Assembly: GCF_031456545.1 (NCBI RefSeq)
Contig: NZ_JAVDUV010000001.1
Coordinates: forward strand, 620,001 to 684,000
Source: Agromyces sp. 3263
Lineage (GTDB): Bacteria; Actinomycetota; Actinomycetes; Actinomycetales; Microbacteriaceae
Direction of reading: 5' to 3'
DNA: 64,000 nt
Position 1 is the stretch's first letter; every line of letters starts with the position of its first letter. A program made the translations under genes and the position numbers. Under the pieces are notes generated by a model. It was given only the letters and a program-made list of their open reading frames with translations, ran no database searches and had not been told where the DNA came from. Shown here one piece after another: positions 47,180 to 56,500 of the stretch.

Positions 47180-47228
47180 ACGGAAAACGCTTCCCCGCAC
47201 CGTAGCCTGAGACGTTTCATTCCGTCAA
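47180..47228 (-). promoter_or_regulatory. Promoter and LacI-type operator of the orphan binding-protein gene
   Basis: Reading leftward, TTGACG (complement 47223-47228), 18-base spacer, TACGGT (47199-47204), then GGAAAACGCTTCCCC (47182-47196) as the operator over the start site. The layout matches 63468-63514. Confidence 0.65.
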
Positions 47229-47265
47229 CGGCCGAGCAGCGCGCGTGTCGGGCGCGCTGGCGTTC

Positions 47266-47334
47266 CCCACCGTGGAAATGTCCATGCTCGCGGGTCGATC
47301 CCCTATGGGGCGCGTGCGCCGCGCGGCGTAGCGT
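47266..47334 (+). promoter_or_regulatory. AraC-type tandem operator and -10 box before the importer operon
   Basis: GTCCATGC (47280-47287), CGATC (47296-47300) and a second ATG half-site (47305-47307) lie exactly as in the region before 53581; the ATG centres are 21 bases apart. TAGCGT (47329-47334) is the -10 box, 41 bases after GTCCATGC. CCCACCGTG lies upstream at 47266-47274. The remaining sequence of the 47128-47417 gap shows only these two divergent promoters. Confidence 0.7.
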
Positions 47335-47417
47335 CGCTTTCCGCACCGCATCATCGGGCCTGCATCGCAGGCACGCACCCACCATGCACACGCATCCCCA
47401 TGCAAAGGAGCATCTCC

Positions 47418-48740
47418 ATGCCACAGCGTGACCACCGGCGCCTGCGCACCACCGCGATCCTCGCGGGCGCCGTCGTCGCAACGCTCGCCCTCGCGTCGTG
47501 CTCGGGCGGCGAGTCCGGTTCAGCGGACGAACCGGTCGAGCTCACCTTCCAGTCCTGGGTCCCGAACATCGACCAGGCCGTCGACGCCTTCAACGACGCG
47601 CACGACGACATCCACGTCGAGCTCGAGACCATCACGGCCGGCCCCGACGGCGGGTACGCCAAGATGCTCTCCGCCGTGCAGGCCGGCAACCCCGCCGACG
47701 TCGCGCAGGTCGGCTACGACGCCATCCCCGACTTCCTGGTCAACGGCGCACTCGAGGACATCACGGACTACGTGGCCGACGACGCCGACCGCTTCACGGA
47801 CTGGCAGTGGCAGACCGGCGTGTTCGACGATCACGTCTACGCGATCCCGCAGGCCTCGGGGCCGCTCGGCCAGTTCTACCGCAAGGACATCTTCGACTCC
47901 CTCGGCCTCGCGGCACCCAGCACGTGGGAGGAGTACTACGAGGCGGCCAAGGCGATCCACGCCTCCGACCCCGACCGCTACATCGCGGCGTTCGCATTCA
48001 ACCAGGCGCCCTGGCTGATCGGCCTCTCCCAGCAGGGCGGGGGCGAGTGGTTCGCCACCGAGGGCGATGCATGGAAGGTCGGCATCGACGACGAGGCGAC
48101 ACTGAAGGTCGCCGAGTTCTGGCAGCGGCTCCTCGACGAGGACCTCGTGAAGGTCGAGGCGGACTTCTCGAGCGAGTGGAACGCCGACCTCCAGAACGGC
48201 AACGTCGCGTCGTGGATCTCGGGCTCGTGGGCCGATGCGATCGTGCGCGGCACCGCGCCCGACACCGCGGGCAGCTGGGCGGTCGCACCCATGCCGCAGT
48301 GGTCCGACGGCGAGACCGTGTCGGCGACGTGGGCCGGCGGCTCGGCCAACGTCGTGCTGAAGGGCTCCGAGCACCCGGAGGAGGCGGCCGAGTTCGCGCT
48401 CTGGCTGAACAGCGACCCCGGCAGCGTGAGCACCCTCACGAGCATCGGCGCCGGCTGGCCCGCGATCACCGACCTCGACGCGATCGAGAGCCTCCAGGAC
48501 GACCCCGAGGTGTTCGCGTTCTACGGCGGCCAGGACATCTGGGACGTCTTCGCCGAGTCGGATGCCGCGGTCGCCGCGACGTGGAAGTGGCCGCCGCTGT
48601 CGCAGACGCTGTTCGCCTCGCTGACCGATAACGTCAAGGCGGCCGTCGAGGCGGGCACGCCGCTCACCGACGCCTACATCGCCACCCAGGCGGACTTCGT
48701 CGCCGCCCTCGAGGACAAGGGCATCTCGGTCGCCGAGTGA
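47418..48740 (+). CDS. Solute-binding lipoprotein of the AraC-linked importer
   Basis: 440 residues from the ATG preceded by AAGGAG at seven bases. Signal peptide with lipobox LASC, lipidated Cys28. Mature part: LTFQSWVPNIDQAVDAFNDA, VGYDAIPDFLVNGALEDITD, YAIPQASGPLGQFYRKDIFD and ATWAGGSANVVLKGSEHPEE, the usual CUT1 layout. The ligand is unknown; the linked hydrolase and DUF5107-like genes suggest an unusual plant or microbial oligosaccharide. Confidence 0.9.
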   Translation: MPQRDHRRLRTTAILAGAVVATLALASCSGGESGSADEPVELTFQSWVPNIDQAVDAFNDAHDDIHVELETITAGPDGGYAKMLSAVQAGNPADVAQVGYDAIPDFLVNGALEDITDYVADDADRFTDWQWQTGVFDDHVYAIPQASGPLGQFYRKDIFDSLGLAAPSTWEEYYEAAKAIHASDPDRYIAAFAFNQAPWLIGLSQQGGGEWFATEGDAWKVGIDDEATLKVAEFWQRLLDEDLVKVEADFSSEWNADLQNGNVASWISGSWADAIVRGTAPDTAGSWAVAPMPQWSDGETVSATWAGGSANVVLKGSEHPEEAAEFALWLNSDPGSVSTLTSIGAGWPAITDLDAIESLQDDPEVFAFYGGQDIWDVFAESDAAVAATWKWPPLSQTLFASLTDNVKAAVEAGTPLTDAYIATQADFVAALEDKGISVAE

Positions 48741-48745
48741 CCCGG

Positions 48746-48777
48746 GCGGGCGGTCCGGCTCCGGCCGGGCCGCCCGC
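48746..48777 (+). terminator. Hairpin between binding-protein and permease genes
   Basis: GCGGGCGGTCC (48746-48756) pairs with GGGCCGCCCGC (48767-48777) with one wobble and a ten-base loop, six bases after the binding-protein stop. Confidence 0.55.
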
Positions 48778-48836
48778 TCGCCTTCCCCGGCCGCACCCCG
48801 CGGCATCCGATCGTCCATCACCCGAGGAGCACCGCC

Positions 48837-49763
48837 GTGTCCGCCACTGCCACCGCCCCACCGACCCGACGTCGCCGACCGCGGCTGCCGGCCGCCCTCT
48901 GGGTGCTGCTCGTGCCGTTCCTCGTGATGTTCGCGGCGTTCTTCGTCGCGCCGATCGTCTTCGCGGTGGTCGACAGCATGTTCTCCCAGCAGTCGAGCGG
49001 CCTCGGGCTCGCCGCCGCCACCCGGGAGTTCGTGTTCCTCGACAACTACGCCGCCGCGCTGTCGACTCCCTCGTTCGTCGCGAGCCTCGGCCGCCTCGTC
49101 GCCTTCTCGGCGATCGAGGTGCCGCTCATGGTGGTCTCGGCCCTGGCACTGGCCCTCCTCCTGGGCGCGGCGGCCGCGCGGTTCCCGCGCGCCTTCCGCG
49201 TCACGTACTTCATGCCGTACGGCGTTCCCGGCGTCATCGCGGCGCTGCTCTGGGGCTTCCTGTACATCCCGGCCACCAGCCCGGTGCTGCAGTCGCTCGG
49301 CGCGGTCGGCATCGACGTCGATCCGCTGTCGAGCGACGCGGTGCTCTTCGCCATCGCGAACATCGCCCTGTGGGGGTTCGCGGGCTACAACATGCTCATC
49401 CTCATCGCGGCGCTCGACGCCATCCCCTCCGAGCTGTACGAGGCCGCCCGGCTCGACGGGGCCGGTGAGTGGCGCATGATCTGGCACATCAAGCTGCCGC
49501 TCATCCGTCCCTCGATCGTGCTCATCACCCTCTTCACGATCATCGGCACGCTGCAGCTCTTCGTCGAGCCCCTCGTGCTCCGCCCGCTCACCACCGCCAT
49601 CAGCTCCGACTACACGCCGAACCTCGCCGCCTACAACCAGGCGTTCTCGCAGGGCAACCCGAACCTCGCGGCAGCGATGGCCGTGATCGTGGCGCTCCTC
49701 GCGTTCGCCTTCTCGGCCCTGTTCCTCCGCGTCGTGAACCGGAAGGGGAACCGCGCATGGTGA
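48837..49763 (+). CDS. Sugar ABC permease (MalF-type), AraC-linked importer
   Basis: 308 residues from GTG with GAGGAG upstream. Six helices, first PAALWVLLVPFLVMFAAFFV; EAA loop EAARLDGAGEWRMIWHIKLP. Overlaps the following permease by seven bases. Confidence 0.9.
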   Translation: MSATATAPPTRRRRPRLPAALWVLLVPFLVMFAAFFVAPIVFAVVDSMFSQQSSGLGLAAATREFVFLDNYAAALSTPSFVASLGRLVAFSAIEVPLMVVSALALALLLGAAAARFPRAFRVTYFMPYGVPGVIAALLWGFLYIPATSPVLQSLGAVGIDVDPLSSDAVLFAIANIALWGFAGYNMLILIAALDAIPSELYEAARLDGAGEWRMIWHIKLPLIRPSIVLITLFTIIGTLQLFVEPLVLRPLTTAISSDYTPNLAAYNQAFSQGNPNLAAAMAVIVALLAFAFSALFLRVVNRKGNRAW

Positions 49764-50704
49764 CCACCGACGCCCCCGCCCGCCCCGTCGCGCGCACCCG
49801 CCGACCGGCCGGCCCCGCGGCATCCGGCGCAGCAGCACCCACTCGACGACCACCCGCCACCCGCACCGGCGCGGCCGGCACCGTGCTGGTGAACGCCGCA
49901 CTCGTCGCGGCGTCGGCGTACTTCCTGCTGCCGATCGCCTGGGTGCTGATCGCCGCGACGAAGTCACCGGGCGACCTCTCCTCGACCTTCGGGCTCTGGT
50001 TCTCCGACAGCCCCCAGGCGTGGCAGAACCTCGTCGCCCTGTTCACCCAGGACGACGGCGCCTTCTCGGTGTGGATCCTGAACAGCATCCTGTACTCGGG
50101 GGTCGGCGCCCTGGTGGCGACGGTCATCTCGACGGCGGCCGGCTACGCGTTCGCGAAGTACGACTTCCCGGCGAAGGAGGCGGTCTTCTGGACGATCCTC
50201 GGCGGCGTGCTCGTGCCGGCGACGGTCATCGCGCTGCCGCTGTACTTCCTGCTCAACTCGGTCGCCCTCACGGGAAGCTACTGGAGCGTGCTCCTGCCGT
50301 GCATGGTGAGCCCGTTCGGCGTCTTCCTCGCGCGCATCCACGCGAACGCCTCGGTGCCCGACGAGGTCATCGAGGCGGCCCGCATCGATGGCGCCGGCGA
50401 CCTGCGCATCTTCGGCTCGATCGCCGCGCGCATGATGACCCCGGCGATCGTGACGATCTTCCTCTTCCAGTTCGTGACGATCTGGAACAACTACCTGCTC
50501 CCGCTGGTGATGCTGAGCGACCCCAGGCGATTCCCGATCACCCTCGGCCTGACGCTGTGGAACTCGCAGACCCAGCGCGATCCGTCGTTCACCACCCTGG
50601 TCGTGACCGGATCGGCCGTGTCCGTGGTGCTGCTCGTGGTGCTCATGGTCTCGTTGCAGCGGTTCTGGAAGGCCGACCTCACGGCGGGCGCGACGAAGGG
50701 CTGA
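49757..50704 (+). CDS. Sugar ABC permease (MalG-type), AraC-linked importer
   Basis: 315 residues. A Pro/Arg/Thr-rich cytoplasmic tail of about 40 residues precedes six helices (VNAALVAASAYFLLPIAWVL first). EAA loop EAARIDGAGDLRIFGSIAAR; C-terminus FWKADLTAGATKG. Last gene of the importer operon; a hairpin follows immediately. Confidence 0.9.
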   Translation: MVTTDAPARPVARTRRPAGPAASGAAAPTRRPPATRTGAAGTVLVNAALVAASAYFLLPIAWVLIAATKSPGDLSSTFGLWFSDSPQAWQNLVALFTQDDGAFSVWILNSILYSGVGALVATVISTAAGYAFAKYDFPAKEAVFWTILGGVLVPATVIALPLYFLLNSVALTGSYWSVLLPCMVSPFGVFLARIHANASVPDEVIEAARIDGAGDLRIFGSIAARMMTPAIVTIFLFQFVTIWNNYLLPLVMLSDPRRFPITLGLTLWNSQTQRDPSFTTLVVTGSAVSVVLLVVLMVSLQRFWKADLTAGATKG

Positions 50705-50738
50705 GCGGATGCCGCGGCGCGGCGCACGCGGCATCCGC
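50705..50738. terminator. Bidirectional hairpin between convergent genes
   Basis: GCGGATGCCGCG (50705-50716) and exact complement (50727-50738), ten-base loop, directly after the permease stop and facing the oxidoreductase stop at 50773. Built from the recurrent genome word. Confidence 0.6.
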
Positions 50739-50772
50739 GCGCCGTTGCGGGGGCAGACGCCGAGCCCCGGAC

Positions 50773-52437
50773 TCAGGCGGAGTCGACCTGCCGTTCCAGC
50801 GCGAGGTACTGGTGCGCGTACGCGATCGCCATGCCGCCTTCGCCGACGCCCGCCGCGACGCGCTTGACGGACCCCGAGCGCACGTCGCCCACGGCGAAGA
50901 TCCCGGGCGTGCTCGTCTCGAGCGCGAACGGCCGACGGTCGGCCGTCCACGCCTCGGAGGCGGCGGCGTCCGCGCCCGTGAGCACGAAGCCGTGCACGTC
51001 GCGGGCGACCTCAGGGGGCAGCCAGTCCGTGACGGCATTCGCGCCGATCATCACGAAGACGACGGGGAAGCCGCGTCGCGACGTCTGCCCGGTGGCGCGG
51101 TCGATGACGTCGACCCCCTCGAGGCTTCCCTCGCCGTGCAGGCCCACCACCTCGCTGCGGGTCTCGACGCGGATGCCGTCGTTGGCGGCGATCTGGTCGA
51201 TGAGGTAGCGCGACATGCTCGCCTCGAGCGAGCTGCCGCGCACGAGCATCGTCACCGATCGGGCGTGCCGGGAGAAGAACAGCGCGGCCTGCCCAGCCGA
51301 GTTTCCCGCACCGATGATGCAGACGTCGGCGCCCTTCGCGATGGCGGCGTCGCTGCGCGCGGCCCCGTAGAAGACGCCGTTGCCGAGGTAGCGGTCGACC
51401 GCGGGCAGGGGCAGCGTGCGCCATTCGACGCCGGTGGCCGCGATGACGACCCGGGCTTGCAGGGTCTCGCCACCGTCGAGGACGACCTCGTGCACGGGGT
51501 CGCGCCCCGAGTCACGTCGTCCCCCGTGGGGGCGGATCGCCTCGACGCTGCGGGTCACGACGATCTCGGCCCCGAGGCGCTTCGCCTGCTTCAGCGCCCG
51601 GCTCGCAAGGTCGTCTCCCGAGATCCCGAACGGGAATCCGGTGTAGTTCTCGATGCGCGTGGACGTGCCGGCCTGGCCACCGGGCGCGAGCGACTCGATG
51701 ACCACCGTGCGAAGTCCCTCGGCCGCGCCGTTCACGGCGGCGGTGAGGCCGGCAGGCCCTCCGCCGAGGATGACGACGTCGTAGTCGGCCGACGCGGGCT
51801 CGATGTCGAGCCCCGCGGCACCCGCCACCTCGCGCATCGTCGGGGCCGCCAGCCGGGTCCCGTCGGCCAGTTCGAGGATCGGGTAGGCCTCGCCCTCGGC
51901 CGGGCGTTCGAGGGTCACCCGCTCGAAGACGACCTGGTTCCTCGTGAGGAAGGTCGCCGTGCGGTGGGTCGCGGCATCGTGTCGGGGACCGGTGAGGCGC
52001 ACCTCGATGTCGGGCTGCTCGGCGGCGATCACCTGCAGCGATTCCAGGTAGCGGCGCGCCAGGTCCGCGACGCGGGCCGGGATCGACGGGGCCATCGCCG
52101 CCAGCGTATAGAACGCCGTCACGTCGAGCTTCAGGATGCGGGATGCCTCGGCGGCGCGGCCGCTCGCCGGGAACGGGGTGCTCAGGGTCATCGGCACCTC
52201 GCCGAAGAACCGGCCGGGCGTGCGAACCCCGATCACCCGCTCCTCGCCGTTCACGACCTTGGTGATCTCGGCGCGGCCGTCGACGACGACGAACAGCGCC
52301 CGCTCGTCGCCCTCGTGCGCGAAGTACTCGCCCGGCACGAGGTGGATGTCCTCGACGGCGCCGGCCACGTACTCGAGGGCCGCGTCGGAGAGGGGCGCGA
52401 AGATGTGAATGCCGCGGAGGCCCTCGACGGAGATCAT
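50773..52437 (-). CDS. Cyclic-nucleotide-binding domain fused to a thioredoxin-reductase-like flavoprotein
   Basis: 554 residues. Residues 1-130 form a cNMP-binding beta-roll (GEYFAHEGDERALFVVVDGR; the phosphate-loop region reads FFGEVPMTLSTP). Residues about 140-210 form a small linking domain. The rest is a two-dinucleotide-domain flavoprotein: VVILGGGPAGLTAAVNGAAE binds FAD, VCIIGAGNSAGQAALFF binds NAD(P)H, and GIFAVGDVRSGSVKRVA closes the FAD site. Where thioredoxin reductase has CxxC, this protein has YGAARSD, so disulfide chemistry is not expected. Similar cNMP-flavoprotein fusions occur in many bacteria; their function is unclear to me. No sugar-related role is apparent. Confidence 0.85.
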   Translation of the reverse strand: MISVEGLRGIHIFAPLSDAALEYVAGAVEDIHLVPGEYFAHEGDERALFVVVDGRAEITKVVNGEERVIGVRTPGRFFGEVPMTLSTPFPASGRAAEASRILKLDVTAFYTLAAMAPSIPARVADLARRYLESLQVIAAEQPDIEVRLTGPRHDAATHRTATFLTRNQVVFERVTLERPAEGEAYPILELADGTRLAAPTMREVAGAAGLDIEPASADYDVVILGGGPAGLTAAVNGAAEGLRTVVIESLAPGGQAGTSTRIENYTGFPFGISGDDLASRALKQAKRLGAEIVVTRSVEAIRPHGGRRDSGRDPVHEVVLDGGETLQARVVIAATGVEWRTLPLPAVDRYLGNGVFYGAARSDAAIAKGADVCIIGAGNSAGQAALFFSRHARSVTMLVRGSSLEASMSRYLIDQIAANDGIRVETRSEVVGLHGEGSLEGVDVIDRATGQTSRRGFPVVFVMIGANAVTDWLPPEVARDVHGFVLTGADAAASEAWTADRRPFALETSTPGIFAVGDVRSGSVKRVAAGVGEGGMAIAYAHQYLALERQVDSA

Positions 52438-52455
52438 GCGTTCGACCCGGATGCC

Positions 52456-52479
52456 GCACGGCCCGTCGCACGGCCCGTC
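52456..52479. repeat. 12-bp tandem repeat in the oxidoreductase leader
   Basis: GCACGGCCCGTC twice in succession; a related inverted copy GACGGGCCGT lies at the promoter near 52543. Lies between the putative start of transcription and the start codon. Confidence 0.5.
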
Positions 52480-52526
52480 GCAGTGACCGACGCACTCATC
52501 GCCTCATCCGGTGGCCGCACCCTGCG

Positions 52527-52555
52527 ACGGTATCCGCGCGTGGACGGGCCGTCAA
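52527..52555 (-). promoter_or_regulatory. Promoter of the cNMP-flavoprotein gene
   Basis: Leftward TTGACG (complement 52550-52555), 17-base spacer, TACCGT (52527-52532). Predicted leader of about 80 bases. Confidence 0.55.
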
Positions 52556-52627
52556 CGACTTCGCCACCCCCAGACCGCGCGACACGGCGCGGCCGACCCG
52601 CCCCATGCTCGGCGCCGGTCTGCCAGG

Positions 52628-53491
52628 TCAGCCCTTGCGATGCACGCGGTAGTCGGTGGGGCTCATGCCGTGCACGCGGCTGAACTGCCGCGAGAAGTAG
52701 AACGGGTCGGCGTACCCGACCTCGCGCCCGACCTCGGCGACGTGCAGGTCGGTGGTGTCGAGCAGGCCGCGGGCCCGCGCCATCTTGAGCCCCGTGTGGT
52801 ACGCCAGCACCCCGCCGCCGGTGGCGTCGCGGAAGAGCGCGCCGAGGTGCGACGTCGAGACCCCAACGAGCCGCGCGAGGTCGGACACCCGGATGCCGCC
52901 GTCGATGCGCTCCTCGAGGTACCGCATCGCCCGCTCGAGCGGTTCGCCCTGCTCGGGCAGCTTCCGGTCGACCGCGAGCTGCGTCATCAGCCGCCACGCG
53001 ATGCCCGACACGGACAGGAGCCGAGCCGGGGACTGGTCGCGCTCCAAGCCCGAGACGATCTCATCGAGGAGCACCGTGACGCGATCGACGGCGCGCAGCG
53101 ACACCAGGGGACGTGCGGCGTCCGCGCCGATCGCGGCCCACAGGTCGCCGAGGTCGCTGCCGCGCACGTGACACCACCAGATCGTCCATGGCTCCTCGGC
53201 GTCAGCCCCGTACGAGTGCGGCGACCGAGGCGGGATCAGCGCAGCGGTCGACGGGGTCACGCGCACCCGCGTGCCGTCGACGTCCACCCACCCGGCGCCG
53301 GCCACGCAGACGATGACGATGGCCTCGTCGGCCCCGGCCGGGCGAACGCGGAGATGCCCGTCCGCGCGGGGGAACCACCCGGCATCCGTCACCACCAGTC
53401 GGCGCGTGACCGGCCGCGCGAGCGCCTCGGCGACAGCGGGGCGCGGGACGACGCACAACCGCTGGTGCTCGAACCCGTCGCGCCGTTCCAT
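52628..53491 (-). CDS. AraC-family regulator of the split importer/DUF5107 locus
   Basis: 287 residues. An N-terminal cupin-like AraC sensor domain (VIVCVAGAGWVDVDGTRVRV, LIPPRSPHSYGADAEEPW, IWWCHVRG) is followed by two helix-turn-helix motifs: IRVSDLARLVGVSTSHLGAL and HVAEVGREVGYADPFYFSRQ, ending MSPTDYRVHRKG. Most similar in layout to AraC regulators of sugar uptake such as those for rhamnose or melibiose. No ribosome-binding site is visible before the ATG. Divergent from the DUF5107-like gene, sharing an 89-base region with the tandem operator that also occurs before the importer operon. Confidence 0.88.
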   Translation of the reverse strand: MERRDGFEHQRLCVVPRPAVAEALARPVTRRLVVTDAGWFPRADGHLRVRPAGADEAIVIVCVAGAGWVDVDGTRVRVTPSTAALIPPRSPHSYGADAEEPWTIWWCHVRGSDLGDLWAAIGADAARPLVSLRAVDRVTVLLDEIVSGLERDQSPARLLSVSGIAWRLMTQLAVDRKLPEQGEPLERAMRYLEERIDGGIRVSDLARLVGVSTSHLGALFRDATGGGVLAYHTGLKMARARGLLDTTDLHVAEVGREVGYADPFYFSRQFSRVHGMSPTDYRVHRKG

Positions 53492-53502
53492 TCGTCAATG
53501 GT

Positions 53503-53573
53503 CCCACGGTGTCGAATCGTCCATGCGCACCCCACGATCGGCCATGTCGCCGCACCGGGGCCGCGCGTAGCGT
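53503..53573 (+). promoter_or_regulatory. AraC-type tandem operator and leaderless promoter
   Basis: GTCCATGC (53519-53526), CGATC (53535-53539), second half-site GGCCATG (53540-53546) and -10 box TAGCGT (53568-53573), with spacings identical to the region at 47266. The start codon GTG at 53581 lies eight bases after the -10 box, so the message should begin at or next to the start codon. Confidence 0.7.
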
Positions 53574-53580
53574 GGAGCGC

Positions 53581-56500
53581 GTGACCGACGAGAACCCCAG
53601 GATCGTGCTGCCCGAGGCGCCCGACGAGCAGCGCGAGGCCATCGCGGCGGGCGGCGTCGCCTGCTGGGAGTCGCCGCTCACGATCGACACCTACGAGCCT
53701 GCCGCGCCCGATCGCTACCCGCTCTTCCTCGATCGCCGCGTGTACCAGGGTTCGAGCGGGGCGGTCTACCCCATCCCGTTCACGGACCGGATCCTGCCCG
53801 GGCGCGCGCCGCGCACCTGGCGGGCGATCCACCTCGAGAACCGCTGGGTGCGGCTGGTGCTCCTGCCCGAGCTGGGCGGACGGATCCACATCGGCTACGA
53901 CAAGACCCGCGACTACGACTTCTTCTACCGCAACAACGTCATCAAGCCGGCGCTGGTCGGGCTCGCCGGCCCCTGGGTCTCGGGCGGCGTGGAGTTCAAC
54001 TGGCCGCAGCACCACCGCCCGGCGACCTTCCTCCCGGTCGAGACGCGCCTCGAGCGCCACGACGACGGATCCGTGACGGTGTGGCACTCCGACCTCGACC
54101 AGCTGCAGCGGATGCGGGGCAGCCACGGCATTCGCCTGCGCGGCGACTCGTCGCTCATCGAACTCGAAGCGCGCCTCGTGAACCGCACGGATGCACCCCA
54201 GTCCTTCCTCTGGTGGGCGAACGTCGCCGCTCGCTCGCACGAGCACTACCAGTCCTTCTTCCCCACCGACGTGCGCTACGTCGCCGATCACGCGCGCCGG
54301 GCGATCACCGCCTTCCCCCGCGCCGATCGGCCGTACTACGGCGTGGACTACCCGGCCCTCGCGGCCGAACGGCCTGGCGCCGATCGCCTCGACGTGTACG
54401 CGAACATCCCCGTGCCGACGTCGTACATGGTCACCGACACGGCCGACGACTTCTTCGGCGGCTACGACCACGACGCCGGAGCCGGGTTCGTGCACTGGGC
54501 CGACCGGGCGATCGCGCCGGGCAAGAAGCAGTGGACCTGGGGCGACGGCGAGGTCGGGCGCGCCTGGGATCGGCACCTCACCGACGGCGACGGTCCGTAC
54601 GTCGAGCTCATGGCGGGCATCTTCACCGACAACCAGCCCGACTTCAGCTGGCTGCAGCCGGGCGAGACGCGGCGATTCCACCAGTACTGGTACCCGATCC
54701 AGGACATCGGCCCGGCGGTGCAGGCGACGCTCGACGCGGCGATCGGGCTCGAGGTCGACGGATGCCGCGTGCGGCTGGGTGTCGCGACGACGGGCGTGCG
54801 CGCCTCCACGCGGGTCGAGCTGCGGCGGGCGGAAGCCGTGATCGCCGAATGGACCCTGCCGATCGAGCCCGGGCACCCCTTCGTCACCGAGCTGGAGCTC
54901 GGGGCATCCGCGACCCGCGACGACCTCGTCGTGGTCGTCACCGACGGCGGGCGCGAGCTCGTGCGCTGGCGACGCCACGCGGTGCCGGCCGGTGAGCCCT
55001 GGGTGGCGACCGAGCCGCCGGCCCCGGCCGAGATCGCCAGTGCCGACGAGCTGGTGCTCACGGGCGTGCACCTCGTGCAGTACCGTCACCCCACGAGGCC
55101 CGCCGAGCCGTACTTCGCCGAGGCGGTTCGACGGGACCCGGGTGATTCGCGCGCCCGCCTCGCCCTGGCTCGGCTCGCCCACGACCGCGGCGACCTCGAG
55201 GAGGCCCTCGACCACCTCGATCTCGCGGTGGCGCGGCTCTCGCGCCGCAACCTCAACCCCGAGCGCGGCGACGCGCACCTGCTGCGCGGCCTCGTACTGG
55301 AGCGGCTCGGGCGATCGGATGAGGCGGCGGACGCGTTCGGCAAGGCCTCATGGGACGGCGCCGTCGCCCTGCCCGCCTCGCTCGGACGCGCCCGGCTCGC
55401 ACAACGATCGGGCGACGCCGAACGCGCCCTCGGGTTCGCGGATGCCGCGGTGCGCGCCGATCCCGGCAGCGGGCAGGCCGTGGCGGCTCGGGTCGTGGCG
55501 CTCCGCTCGCTCGGCGACGGCGCGACGGCGCGCGCGTCACTCGCGTCGGCTCGTGCCGAGGATCCCCTCGACCCGCTCCTCGCGGCCCTCGACGACGCGC
55601 TCGACCCTGTGGATCCGCGAACGCTCCTCACGATCGCCCACGAGCTCCACCGGCTCGGCGACGCCGACCGCGCCATCCCGCTCGCTCGGCGTGCCGCGAC
55701 GATGGGTCCGGGCCCGTTCGGCAACCCGGCGCCGCTCGCCGCCTACGCGCTCGCGGTGTTCCTCGACACGGCCGGTGATGCGGCCGGAGCTCGGACGGCG
55801 CGCGCCGCGGCCCGGCGCGCGAGCCCCCTGCTCGCTTTCCCCGCGGGCCTCGACGACCTCGCCGTGCTGCTCGCCGCCGTCGACGCCGACGCCACCGACG
55901 CGCGCGCGCATGGCTACCTCGGCTGCTGGCTCCTCGCCGTCGGGCGAGTGGAGGACGCCCTGGTCCACCTCGAGACGGCGACCCTCGGCGGCGCTGACGA
56001 CCCCGTGGTGTGGCGGAATGCCGCGATCGCGATGGTCAAGTCGGGCGGCGACCTCGCCCGGGCCGACCGGCGGTATGCGCGAGCGCTGGAGCTCAGTGCC
56101 GGCGACGCCAGGCTCGCCTACGAACGCGACCAGCTCGCCGCGGTGCGCGGCGTCGATGCCGCCTCGCGGCTCGCCGCCATCGAGGGGGCCGGCGCCCAGG
56201 TCCTCGTGCGCGACGACCTCGCGATCGAGTACGCGGGCCTGCTCGTCGAGGTGGGGCGAGCCGGCGACGCGCTCGCGTTCCTCGACGGCCGCGAGTTCCA
56301 GCCGTTCGAGGGCGGCGAGGGCCGCGTGATCGCGGTGTTCGACCGCGCCAGCGCCGCCGTCGCCCGCGAGCTGCTCCCGTCGGACCCCGAGTCCGCCCGC
56401 GCGCTGCTGCGAAGCGGCATCCGAGTGCCCGAGCACCTCGGCGAGGGACGCCATCCGGCCGACGTCGTCGCGGAGCGATTCGTGCTCCTCGGCGACGCCG

